Shown here one piece after another: positions 1 through 11,986 of a stretch of 64,000 bases of DNA. The position numbers were made by a program, and so were the translations under genes. The notes below the pieces were generated by a model that saw only the letters and a list, made by a program, of their open reading frames with translations, was not told the origin of the DNA and searched no databases. The stretch's first letter is position 1. The number at the start of each line of letters is the position of its first letter. The stretch covers positions 806,001 to 870,000 of the forward strand of contig CANTAL010000100.1 of the NCBI GenBank assembly GCA_947650365.1, written 5' to 3'. The DNA comes from Chamaelirium japonicum. Lineage: Eukaryota > Streptophyta > Magnoliopsida > Liliales > Melanthiaceae.

Positions 1-1
1 G

Positions 2-460
2 GGGCCCGCCCCTCAAGCTCTTCGGGCGGAGCCCGTCGCTCCTGCCCAAGTGGAGAAGCTCGCAGTTCCATCAGCTCCCGCACCAGGGGCAGGACCGAGC
101 GGGCAGGAGCTTTCACCTCCTCCCGCCGGGGTGGAGGTCCAGCAGGGCGGGGTGCCACCCTCTGCTCCTCGGGAAATTTCCTACGAGGACAGTAGGCGAG
201 AAACCCCCGCCGCCGCTGCGACCTCTACGCCCCCTGCAGCTTCCATATCCGCTCCTCTGCCCTCGTCATCTAGACAGGGTAAGGAGAAGGCGGACTTCCC
301 GGAGGATACAGGGGACTTGATCTACAGGTCCCCCTCCTTCGTGGATATGGGCTCCAACTCCGAGTCCTCCAGCTCGGAGTTGGAGGCCAAGGGGGGTCGA
401 GGTGGACCCTCCAAGCCCGCCAGCAGCCGGAGCTCGCCCGAGGGAGGTGCCAGCTCCTGA
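2..460 (+). CDS. Partial open reading frame, proline/serine-rich, function unknown
   Basis: An open frame enters from the left edge of the window and ends at TGA 458-460. No ATG is seen near its start; the first in-frame ATG is near 347, so the true beginning must lie to the left or the frame is not translated. The visible product is rich in Ala, Pro and Ser, with an acidic Ser/Glu patch (SNSESSSSELE) near residue 105 and a Gly/Ser-rich tail. The composition resembles the low-complexity parts of the plus-strand antisense gene at 54849-57893, but I could not align the two. The end of the frame lies at the point where similarity to the LTR U3 begins. This may be the tail of an antisense gene from a related element, or a chance GC-rich frame. 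I do not recognise the product. Confidence 0.3.
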   Translation, partial: GPAPQALRAEPVAPAQVEKLAVPSAPAPGAGPSGQELSPPPAGVEVQQGGVPPSAPREISYEDSRRETPAAAATSTPPAASISAPLPSSSRQGKEKADFPEDTGDLIYRSPSFVDMGSNSESSSSELEAKGGRGGPSKPASSRSSPEGGASS

Positions 461-823
461 ACGAGCTTGGGCGAGCTCCTGCATGAGCTAGGTGCGTTTG
501 CGATGCCGATGTCTTTGTTATGCATGACGGTCTAACTCCCGCTACCACTGCAAGCGAGTTCTTGTGCGGGCTTGGCGAGCTCCTGTGCGAGCTTAGGCGA
601 GCTCCGGGGCGAGCTTAGCGAGCTCCTGAGCGAGCTTAGGCGGGCTCCTGGGCGAGCTCAAGCGAGCTCCAGCGAGCTTAGGCGAGCTCCTATGAGTGTC
701 CTTGGCCTAGGCCCCTTCAGCCCAATATGGATCTCGCTCCCTGTCAAGGTGATTTGGTGAGCACGGGGGGGGGGGGGGGGGGGGGGGGGCGAACTCCAGG
801 GCAGATTTCAGCTACCCCCAACA
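445..823 (-). repeat. Fragment of Tat-type LTR (U3 half), outer end against the satellite
   Basis: This stretch matches 52650-53128 in the same orientation. Shared landmarks in order are a GAGCTC-rich stretch, TTATGCATGACGGTCTAACT, GGCCTAGGCCC, TCGCTCCCTGTCAAGGTGAT, a long G run, and a terminus reading GGCAGATTTCAGCTACCCCC on the plus strand. On the minus strand the terminus reads TGTTGGGGGTAGCTG, a good LTR start beginning with TG. Satellite begins at the next base (824). The rest of the LTR is missing: 1-440 does not match 52029-52640. It is therefore a truncated or chimeric LTR, in the orientation of a 5' LTR or solo LTR of a minus-strand element inserted in the array. Confidence 0.7.
765..789 (+). 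repeat. Poly-G tract, about 25 G, in the left LTR fragment
   Basis: There is an uninterrupted run of about 25 G between GAGCAC and CGAACTCC. The equivalent run in the right LTR is 17 G (53076-53092), so length varies between copies. Such runs are prone to slippage and assembly error, so the exact length should not be trusted. Confidence 0.85.
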
Positions 824-3800
824 GATCGTACGAATAAATTAGAATGGATCATATGAATGAATTAGAATGGATACATTCGAGCGAATGAATTAGAATGGAT
901 CGTACGAATGAATTAGAATGGATACATCCATCTGCACAAAAGGTATCCATTCAAATTCATTCGCACAATTAGAATGGATCAGGCAAATGAATTAGAATGG
1001 ATCGTACGAATGAATTAGAATGGATACATTCGAGCGAATGAATTAGAATGGATCGTACGAATGAATTAGAATGGATCGTGCGAATGAATTAGAATGGGTC
1101 GTACGAATGGATTAGAATGGATCGTATGAATGGATTAGAATGGATCGTACGAATGAATTAGAATGGATCATACAAATGAATTAGAGAGGTTACATTCGTG
1201 AGAATGAATTAGAATGGATCGTACGAATGAATTAGAATGGATCCACCGAATGAATTAGAATGGTTACATTTGTGCGAATGAATTAGAATGTATCATGCGA
1301 ATGAATTAGAATGGATCGTATGAATGAATTAGAATGGTCCATTCTAATTCATTCGTACGATCCATTCTAATCCATTCGTATGATCCATTCTAATCCATTC
1401 GTAAGATCCATTCTACTTCATTCGTACGATCCATTCTAATTCATTCTCACAAATGTAACCTTTCTAATTCATTTGTACGATCCATTCTAATTCATTCGTA
1501 CGATCCATTCTAATCCATTCGTACGATCCATTCTAATCCATTCGTACGATCCATTCCAATTCATTCGCACGAATGTAACCATTCTAATTCATTCGTACGA
1601 TCCATTCTAATTCATTCGCATGAATGTATCCATTCTAATTCATTTGCACGATTCATTCTAATTCATTCCTATGATCCATTCTAATTCATTCGTACGATCC
1701 ATTCTAATTCATTTGCTCGAATGTATCCATTGTAATTCATTCGTACGATCCATTCTAATTCGTTCATACGATCCATTCTAATTCGTTCGTACGATCCATT
1801 CTAATTTATTCGTACGATCCATTCTAATCCATTCGTACGATCTATTCTGATTCATTCGTACGATCCATTCTAATTCATTCGCATGAATATATCTATTCTA
1901 ATTCATTCGTATGATATATTCATACGACTAAATTAGAATGGATTGTACGAATGAATTAGAATTGATCATATGAATGAATTAGAATGGATCGTACGAATGA
2001 ATTAGAATAGATCGTGCGAATGAATTAGAATGGATCCTACAAATGAATTAGAATGGATCGTACGATTCATTCTAATTCATTCGTACGATCCATTCTAATG
2101 CATTCGTACGATTCATTCTAATTCATTCGCACGATCCATTCTAATTCATTCGTATGATCCATTCTAATTTATTTGCACGAATATACGATCTATTCTAATT
2201 TATTCGCAAGAATGTATCCATTATAATTCATTCATACAATCCATTCTAATTTATTCGTACAAATGTATCCATTCTAATTCATTCGTACGATCCATTCTAA
2301 TTCATTCGCACAAATGTATCCATTCTAATTCATTCGTACGATCCATTCTAATTCATTCGTACCATCCATTCAAATTCGTTCATACGATCCATTCTAATTT
2401 GTTCGTACGATCCATTCTAATTCATTCGTACGATCCATTCTAATTCATTCGTAGAAATGTATCCATTCTAATTCATTCGTACGATCCATTCTAATTCATT
2501 CGCACAAATGTATCCATTCTAATTCATTCGTTCGATCCATTCTAATTCATTCGCATAAATATATCCATTCTAATTCATTCGTACGATCCATTCTAATTCA
2601 TTCGTACGATCCAATCTAATTCATTCGCACAAATGTATCCATTCTAATTCATTCGTACAATCCATTCTAATTCATTCGCATGATCCATTCTAATTTATTC
2701 GTACGATCCATTCTAATTCATTTGTACGATCCATTCTAATTCATTCGCACGAATGTATCCATTCTAATTTATTCGTACGATCCATTCTAATTCATTTGCA
2801 CGAATGTAACCATTCTAATTCATTCGTACGATCCATTTGTACAATCCATTCAAATTCATTCGCAAGAATGTATCCATTCTAATTCATTCGCACGATCAAT
2901 TATAATTCATTCGTACGATCCATTCTAATTCATTCGCACGAATGTATCCATTCTAATTCATTCGTACAATCCATTCTAATTCATTCGCACGATCCCTTCT
3001 AATTCATTCGTATGATCCTTTCTAATTCATTCCTATGATCTATTCTAATTCATTCGCTCGAATGTATCCATTCTAATTCATTCGTATAATCCATTCTAAT
3101 TCATTCGCAAGATCCATTCTAATTCATTCGTATGATCCATTCTAATTCATTCCTACGATCTATTCTAATTCATTCGCTCGAATGTATCCATTCTAATTCA
3201 TTCTTTCAATCCATTCTAATTCATTCGTACGATCCATTCTAATTCATTCGTACGATCCATTCTAATTCATTCGCATGATCCATTCTAATTCATTCGTACG
3301 ATCCATTCTAATTCATTCGTACGATTCATTCTAATTCATTCGCACGATCCATTCTAATTCATTCGTTCGATCCATTCTAATTCATTCGTACGATTCATTC
3401 AAATTCATTCGCATGATCCATTCTAATTCATTTGTACGATCCATTCTAATTCATTCTCACGAATGTAACCTTTCTAATTCATTTGTATGATCCATTCTAA
3501 TTCATTCGTACGATCCATTCTAATTCATTCGCACGAATGTATCCATTCTAACGCATTCGTACGATTCATTCTAATTCATTCGCACGATCTATTCTAATTC
3601 ATTCGTGCGATCCATTCTTATTCATTCATACGATCCATTCTAATTCATTTGTACGAATGAATTAGAATGGATCGTACGAATGGATTAGAATGGATCGTGC
3701 GAATGAATTAGAATGGATCGTACGAACGAATTAGAATGGGTCGTATGAACGAATTAGAATGGATCGTACGAATGAATTAGAATGGAAACATTCGAGCGAA

Positions 3801-4959
3801 TGAATTAGAATGGATCGTACGAATGAATTAGAATGGATTATAGGAATGAATTAGAATAGATCGTACGAATGGATTAGAACGCATTGTACGAATGAATTAG
3901 AATGGATCGTACCAATGAATTAGAATGGATACATTCGTGCGAATGAATTAGAATGGATATATTCGTGCGAATGAATTAGAATGGATCGTACGAATGAATT
4001 AGAATGGATCGTGCGAATGAATTAGAATGGATAGTGCGAATGAATTAGAATGGATCGTACGAATGAATTAGAATGGATCCACCGAATGAGTTAGAATGGA
4101 TCATACGAATGAATTAGAATGGATCGTACGAACGAATTAGAATGAATCGTACGATCCATTCTAATTAATTTGTCCGATCCATTCTAATTCATTCGCACGA
4201 AAGTATCCATTATAATTCATTCGTATAATCCATTCTAATTCATTCGCACGATCCATTCTAATTCATTCGTATTATCTTTTCTAATTCATTCCTACGATCT
4301 ATTCTAATTCATTCGCTCGAATGTATCCATTCTAATTCATTCGTCCGATCCATTCTAATTCATTCGTACTATCCATTCAAATTCATTCGCATGATCCATT
4401 CTAATTCATTCGTACGATCCATTCTAATTCATTTCCACGAATGTAACCTTTCTAATTCATTTGTATGATCCATTCTAATTCATTCGTACGATCCATTCTA
4501 ATCCATTCGTACGATCCATTCTAATTTATTCGTACGATCCATTCTAATTCATTCATACAAATATAACCTTTCTAATTCATTTGTACGATCCATTCTAATT
4601 CATTCGTACGATCCATTTTAATTCATTTGCATGATCCATTCTAATTCATTCGTATGATACATTCGTGCGAATGAATTAGAATGGATTGTACGAATGAATT
4701 AGAATGGATCGTACGAATGAATTAGAATAGATCGTGCGAATAAATTAGAATGGATCATACAAATGAATTAGAATAGATATATTCATGCGAATGAATTAGA
4801 ATGGATCGTACGAATGAATTAGAATGGATCGTACGAATGAATTAGAATGGATCGTGCGAATGAATTAGAATGGATACATTTGTGCGAATGAATTAGATTG
4901 CATCGTACGAATGAATTAGAATGGATCATAGGAATGAATTATAATGGATCGTGCAAATG

Positions 4960-6960
4960 AATTAGAATGGATACATTCGTGCGAATGAATTAGAATGGAT
5001 GGTAGGAATGAATTAGAATGGATCGTACGAATGAATTAGAATGGTTACATTCATGCAAATGAATTAGAATGGATCGTACGAATGGATTAGAATTGATCGT
5101 GTGAAAGAATTAGAAACGATCGTACGAATGAATTAGAATGGATATATTCGTGCGAATGAATTAGATTGCATCATATGAATGAATTTGAATGGATTGTACG
5201 AATGAATTAGAATGGATCGTACGAATGAATTAGAATGGATCATACGAATGAATTAGAATAGATCGTACGAATGAATTAGAATGGATCGTACGAATGGATC
5301 ATACAAATGAATTAGAAAGGATACATTTATACGAATGAATTTGAATAGATCGTACGAATGGATTAGAATGGATCGTACGAATGAATTAGAATGGATCGTA
5401 CGAATAAATTAGAATGGATCGTACGAATGAATTAAAATGGATACATTTGTGCGAATTAGAATGGATCGTACGAATGGATTAGAACTAGATCGTACGAATG
5501 AATTAGAATGGATCGTAGAAATGAATTAGAATGAATTATACGAATGAATTAGAATGGATCATACAAATGAATTAGAAAGGTTACATTCGTGAGAATGAAT
5601 TAGAATGGATCGTACGAATGAATTAGAATGGATACATTCGAGCGAATGAATTAGAATAGATCATAGGAATGAATTAGAATGGATCATATCAATGAATTAG
5701 AATGGATCGTGCGAATGAATTAGAAAGGATTGTATGAAAGAATTAGACTGGATCGTACGAATGAATTAGAATGGATACATAGGAATGAATTAGAATGGAT
5801 CGTACAAATGGATTAGAATGGATCGTACGAATGGATTAGAATGGATCGTACGAATGGATTAGAATGGATCATGCGAATGAATTAGAATGAATCGTACGAA
5901 TGAATTAGAATGGATCGTGCGAATAAATTAGAATGAATCGTACGAATGCATTAGAATGGATCGTATGAATGAATTAGAATGAATCGTACGATCCATTCTA
6001 ATTCATTCATCCGATCCATTCTAATTCATTCGCACGAATGTATCCATTCTAATTCATTCGTGCAATCCATTCTAATTCATTCGCACGATCCATTCTAATT
6101 CATTCGTATGATCTATTCTAATTCATTCCTACGATCTATTCTAATTCATTCGCTCGAATGTATCCATTCTAATTCATTCGTCCGATCCATTCTAATCCAT
6201 TCGTACGATCCATTCTAATTCATTCGCACGAATATATCCATTCTAATTCATTCGTACGATCCCTTCTAATTCCTTCGCAAGATCCATTCTAATTCTTTCA
6301 TATTATCCATTCTAATTCATTCGCACGAATGTATCCATTCTAGTTCATTCGTACGATCCATTCTAATTCATTCGTATGATCCATTCTAATTCATTCGTAT
6401 GATCCATTCTAATTCATTCCTACGATCTATTCTAATTCATTCACACAATCCATTCTAATTCATTCGTACGATCCATTCTAATTCATTCGTATGATCCATT
6501 CTAATACAATTCGGTGGATCCATTCTAACTCATTCGTACGATCCATTCTAATTCATTCGAATGAATTAGAATGGATCGTACGAATGAATTAGAATGGATC
6601 GTACGAATGGATCGTACGAATGAATTAGAATGGATCGTACGTTTGAATTAGATTGGATTGTGTGAATGAATTAGAATGGATACATTCTTGCGAATAAATT
6701 AGAATGGATCGTATATTCGTGCAAATGGATTAGAATGGATCGTATGAATGGATTAGAATGGATCGTACGAATGGATTAGAATGGATCGTATGAATGAATT
6801 AGAATGGATCATACAAATGAATTAGAATGGATCGTACGATCCATTCTAATTCATTCGTCCGATCCATTCTAATTCATTCGCATGAATGTATCCATTCTAA
6901 TTCATTCGTACAATCCATTCTAATTTATTCACACGATCCATTCTAATTCATTCGTATGAT
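4960..6960. repeat. 2-kb satellite block, copy 1 of a distant duplication
   Basis: It shares a rare series of variants with 46460-48470 in the same order: GGATGGTAGGAATG, then GATCGTGTGAA with GAAACGATCG, then GAACTAGATCG, then TACAATTCGGTGGATCC, then GTACGTTTGAATTAGATTGG, then GATCGTATATTCGTGC. The offset is about 41.5 kb (for example 4998 against 46508 and 6640 against 48145). It contains the F-to-R switch at about 5988 and the R-to-F switch at about 6559, so an inverted structure was duplicated whole. Confidence 0.75.
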
Positions 6961-8346
6961 CCATTCTAATTCATTCGCACGATCAATTCTAATTCATTCG
7001 TCCGATCCATTCTAATTCATTCGCACGAATGTAACCATTCTAAGTCATTCGTACGATCCATTCTAATTCATTCCTACGATCCATTCTAATTCATTCACAC
7101 GAATGTAACCCTTCTAATTCATTCGTACAATCCATTCTAATTCATTCCTACAATCCATTCTAATTCATTCGCACGAATGTATCCATTCTAATTCATTTGC
7201 ATGATCCATTCTAATTCATTCCTATGATCCATTCTAATTCATTCGTACGATCCATTCTAATTTATTCGCTTGAATGTATCCAGATTGTACGAATGAATTA
7301 GAATGGATCGTATGAATGAATTAGAATGGATCATGCGAATGAATTAGAATCGATCGTACGAATGAATTAGAATGGATCGTACGAATAAATTAGAATGGAT
7401 ACATTCGAGCGAATGAATTAGAATAGATCGTAGGAATGAATTAGAATGGATCATACGAATGAATTAGAATGGATCATGCGAATGAATTAGAATGGATTGT
7501 ATGAATGAATTAGAATGGATACATTCGTGCGAATGAGTTAGAATGGATCATACGAATGAATTAGAATGGATCGTACGAATGAATTAGAATGGATTGTGCG
7601 AATGAATTAGAATGGATACATTCGTGCGAATGAATTAGAACGGATCGTACGAATGAATTAGAATAGATTGTACGATACAATCCATTCTAATTCGTTCGTA
7701 CGATCCATTCTAATTCATTCGCACGCACGATCCATTCTAATTCATTCCTATGATCCATTCTAATTCATTCGTACGATCCATTCTAATTTATACGCTCGAA
7801 TGTATATATTCTAATTCATTCGTACAATCCAATCTAATTTATTCGTACAAATGTATCCATTCTAATTCATTTGTACGATCCATTCTAATTCATTCGTACG
7901 ATCCATTCTAATGCATTCGTACGATTCATTCTAATTCATTCGTACGATCCATTCTAATTCATTCGCTCAAATGTATCCATTCTAATTCATTCGTACGATC
8001 CATTCCTATTCATTCATACGATCCATTCTAATTCATTCGCACAATCCATTCTAATTCATTCGTACGATCCATTCTAATTCATTTGTACGAATGAATTAGA
8101 ATGGATCGTACGAATGGATTACAATGGATCATACGAATGAATTAGAATGGATCATATGAACGAAATTAGAATGGATCGTACGAATGAATTAGAATGGATA
8201 CATTCGAGCGAATGAATTAGAATGGATCGTACGAATGAATTAGAATGGATCGTACGAATGAATTAGAATTGATCATGCGAATGAATTAGAATGAATCGTA
8301 CGAATGCATTAGAATGGATCGTATGAATGAATTAGAATGAATCATA

Positions 8347-11300
8347 CGATCCATTCTAATTCATTCGTACGATCCATTCTAATTCATTCGTATGATCCAT
8401 TCTAATTCATTTGCACGATCCATTCTAATTCATTCGTACGATCCATTCTAATCCATTCGTACGATCCATTCTAATCCATTCGTACGATCCATTCTAATTC
8501 ATTCGCACGAATGTAACCATTCTAATTCATTCGTACGATCCATTCTAATTCATTCCTACGATCCATTCTAATTCATTCGCACGAATGTATCCATTCAAAT
8601 TCATTTGCACGATCCATTCTAATTCATTCCTATGATCCATTCTAATTCATTCGCACGATCAATTCTAATTCATTCGTACGATCCGTTCTAATTTATTCAT
8701 ACAATCCATTCTAATTCATTCATACAATCCATTCTAATTTATTCGTACAAATGTATCCATCATAATTCATTCGTACGATCCATTCTTATTAATTCGTACG
8801 ATCCAGTCTAATCCATTCGTACGATCCATTCTAATTCATTTGCATGAATGTATACATTCTAATTCATTCACACGAATGTATCCATTCTAATTCATTCGTA
8901 CGATCCATTCTAATTCATTCGTACGATCTATTCTAATTCATTCTGACGAATGTAACCTTTCTAATTCATTTGTATGATCCATTCTAATCCATTCGTACGA
9001 TCCATTCTAATCCATTCGTACGATCCATTCTAATCCATTCGTACGATCCATTCCAATCCATTCGTACGACCCATTCTAATTCATTCGCTCGAATGTATCC
9101 ATTCTAATTCATTCATACGATCCATTCTAATCCATTCATATGATCCATTCTAAATCATTCGTACGATCCATTCTAATTCATTCGCATGAATGTAACCATT
9201 CTAATTCATTCATACGATCCATTCTAATTCATTCGTACAATCCATTCTAATTCATTCGTCCGATCCATTCTAATTCATTCGTACGAATGTATCCATTCTA
9301 ATTCATTCGTACAATCGATTCTAATTCATTCGCACGATCCATTCTAATTCATTCGTATGATCCATTCTACTTCATTCCTACGATCTATTCTAATTCATTC
9401 GCTCGAATGTATCCATTCTAATTCATTCGTACAATCCATTCTAATTCATTCGTACGATCCATTCTAATCCATTCATACGATCCATTCTAATTCATTCCTA
9501 CGATCTATTCTAATTCATTCGCTCGAATGTATCCATTCTAATTCATTCGTATGATCCATTCTAATTCATTCGTATGATCCATTCTAACTCATTCGGTGGA
9601 TCCATTCTAATTCATTCGTACGATCCATTCTAATTCATTCGCACGATCCATTCTAATTCATTCACAGATGTATTCTAATTTATTCGTATGATCCATTCTA
9701 ATTCATTCGTATGATTCATTGTAATTCATTCGTACGATCCATTCTAATTCATTCGCACAAATGTATCCATTCTAATTTTTTCGTACGATCCATTCTAATT
9801 CATTCGCACGATCCATTGTAATTCATTTGTACGAATATATCCATTCTATTTCATTCACACGATCCATTCTAATTCATTCGCACGATCCATTCTAATTCAT
9901 TCGTCCGATCCATTCTAATTCATTCGTACGATCCATTCTAATTCATTCGCACGAATGTATCCATTCTAATTCATTCGTACGATCAATTCTAATTCATTCG
10001 CACGATCCATTCTAATTCATTCGTACGATCAATTCTAATTCATTCTCACAAATGTAACCTTTCTAATTCATTTGTATGATCCATTCTAATTCATTCGTAT
10101 GATCCATTCTAATCTATTCGTACGATCCATTCTAATCTATTCGTACGATCCATTCTAATTCATTTGTACGATCTATTCTAATTCATTCGCACGATCCATT
10201 CTAATTCATTAGTACGAATGTATCCATTCTAATTCATTCGCACGATCCATTCCAATTCATTCGTATGATCCATTCTAATTCATTCGTACGATCCATTCTA
10301 ATTCATTTGCATGATCCATTCTAATTCACTCGTATGATCCATTCTAATTCATTCGTACAATCCATTCTAATTCATTCGCTCGAATGTATCCATTCTAATT
10401 CATTCGTAGGATCCATTCTAATTCATTCTAATTCATTCGGACGAATGTTTCTAATTCATTCGCACGATCCATTCTAATTCATTCGTACGATCCATTCTAA
10501 TACATTCGCATGATCCATTCTTATTCATTCATACGATCCATTCTAATTCATTCGCACAATCCATTCTAATTCATTCGTACGATCCATTCTAATTCATTCG
10601 TATGATCCATTCTAACTCATTTGGTGGATCCATTCTAATTTATTCGTACGATCCAGTCTAATTCATTCGTATGATCCATTCTAATTCATTCGTACGCTCC
10701 ATTCTTATTCATTCGCACAATCCATTCGTACGATCCATTCTAATCCATTCGTACGATCCATTCTAATTCATTTGTACGATCCATTCTAATTCATTCGTAC
10801 GAACCATTCTAATTCATTCGTACGATCTATTCTAATTTATTTGCACGATCCATTCTAATTCATTCGCTCGAATGTATCTATTCTAATTCATTCGTACGAT
10901 CCTTTCTAATGCATTCGTATGATCCATTCCAATTCATTCGTACGATCCATTCTAATTCATTCGTATGATCTATTCTAATTCATTCGCACGAATATAACCA
11001 TTCTAATCCATTCATACAATCCATTCTTATTCATTCCTACGAATGTATCCATTCTAGTTCATTCGTACGCTCCATTCTAATTCATTCGTACGCTCCATTC
11101 TTATTCATCGCACAAATGTATCCATTCTAATTCATTCGCACAATCCATTCTAATTCATTCGTACGATCCATTCTAATTCATTCGTATGATCCATTCTAAC
11201 TCATTCGGTGGATCCATTCTAATTCATTCATACGATCCATTCTAATTCATTCGCACGATCCATTCTAATTTATTCGTACGATCCATTCTAATTCATTCGT

Positions 11301-11986
11301 ATGGTCTATTATAATTCATTCGCATGAATGTAACCATTCTAATTCATTCGTACAATTCATTCATTCGTATGAGCTATTCTAATTCATTCGTACGATCCAT
11401 TCTAATTCATTCGTACGATCCATTCTAATCCATTCGTACGATCCATTCTAATTCATTCGTACGATCCATTCTAATTCATTCTCACAAATGTAACCTTTCT
11501 AATTGATTTGTACGATCCATTCTAATTCATTCGTACGATCCATTCTAATCCATTCGTGCGATCTATTCTAATTAATTCTAATTCATTCGTATGATCCATT
11601 CAAATTCATTCGCACAAACGTATCCATTTTAATTCATTCGTATGATCCATTCTAATTTATTCATACGATCCATTCTAATTCATTCGCACGATCCATTCTA
11701 ATTCATTCGTACGATACATTCTATTTCATTCGCATGAATATATCTATTCTAATTCATTCGTATGATCCATTCTAATTTATTCGCACGATCTATTCTAATT
11801 CATTCATACGATCCATTCTAATTCATTCGCACGATCCATTCTAATTTATTCGTACGATCCATTCTAATTCATTTGTACGATCTATTCTAATTCATTCGCA
11901 CGATCCATTCTAATTCATTCGTACGATCCATTCTCACGAATGTAACCTTTCAAATTCATTTGTATGATCCATTCTAATTCATTCGT
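8347..11986 (-). repeat. Longest uninterrupted reverse-orientation satellite block
   Basis: About 3.6 kb of monomers all read CATTCTAATTCATTCG on the plus strand. It includes several copies of the linked variant CTCATTCGGTGGATCC (about 9590, 10620, 11205) and 28-bp monomers reading GAATGTATCC or GAATGTAACC. No gene or unrelated insertion is seen. Confidence 0.85.
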
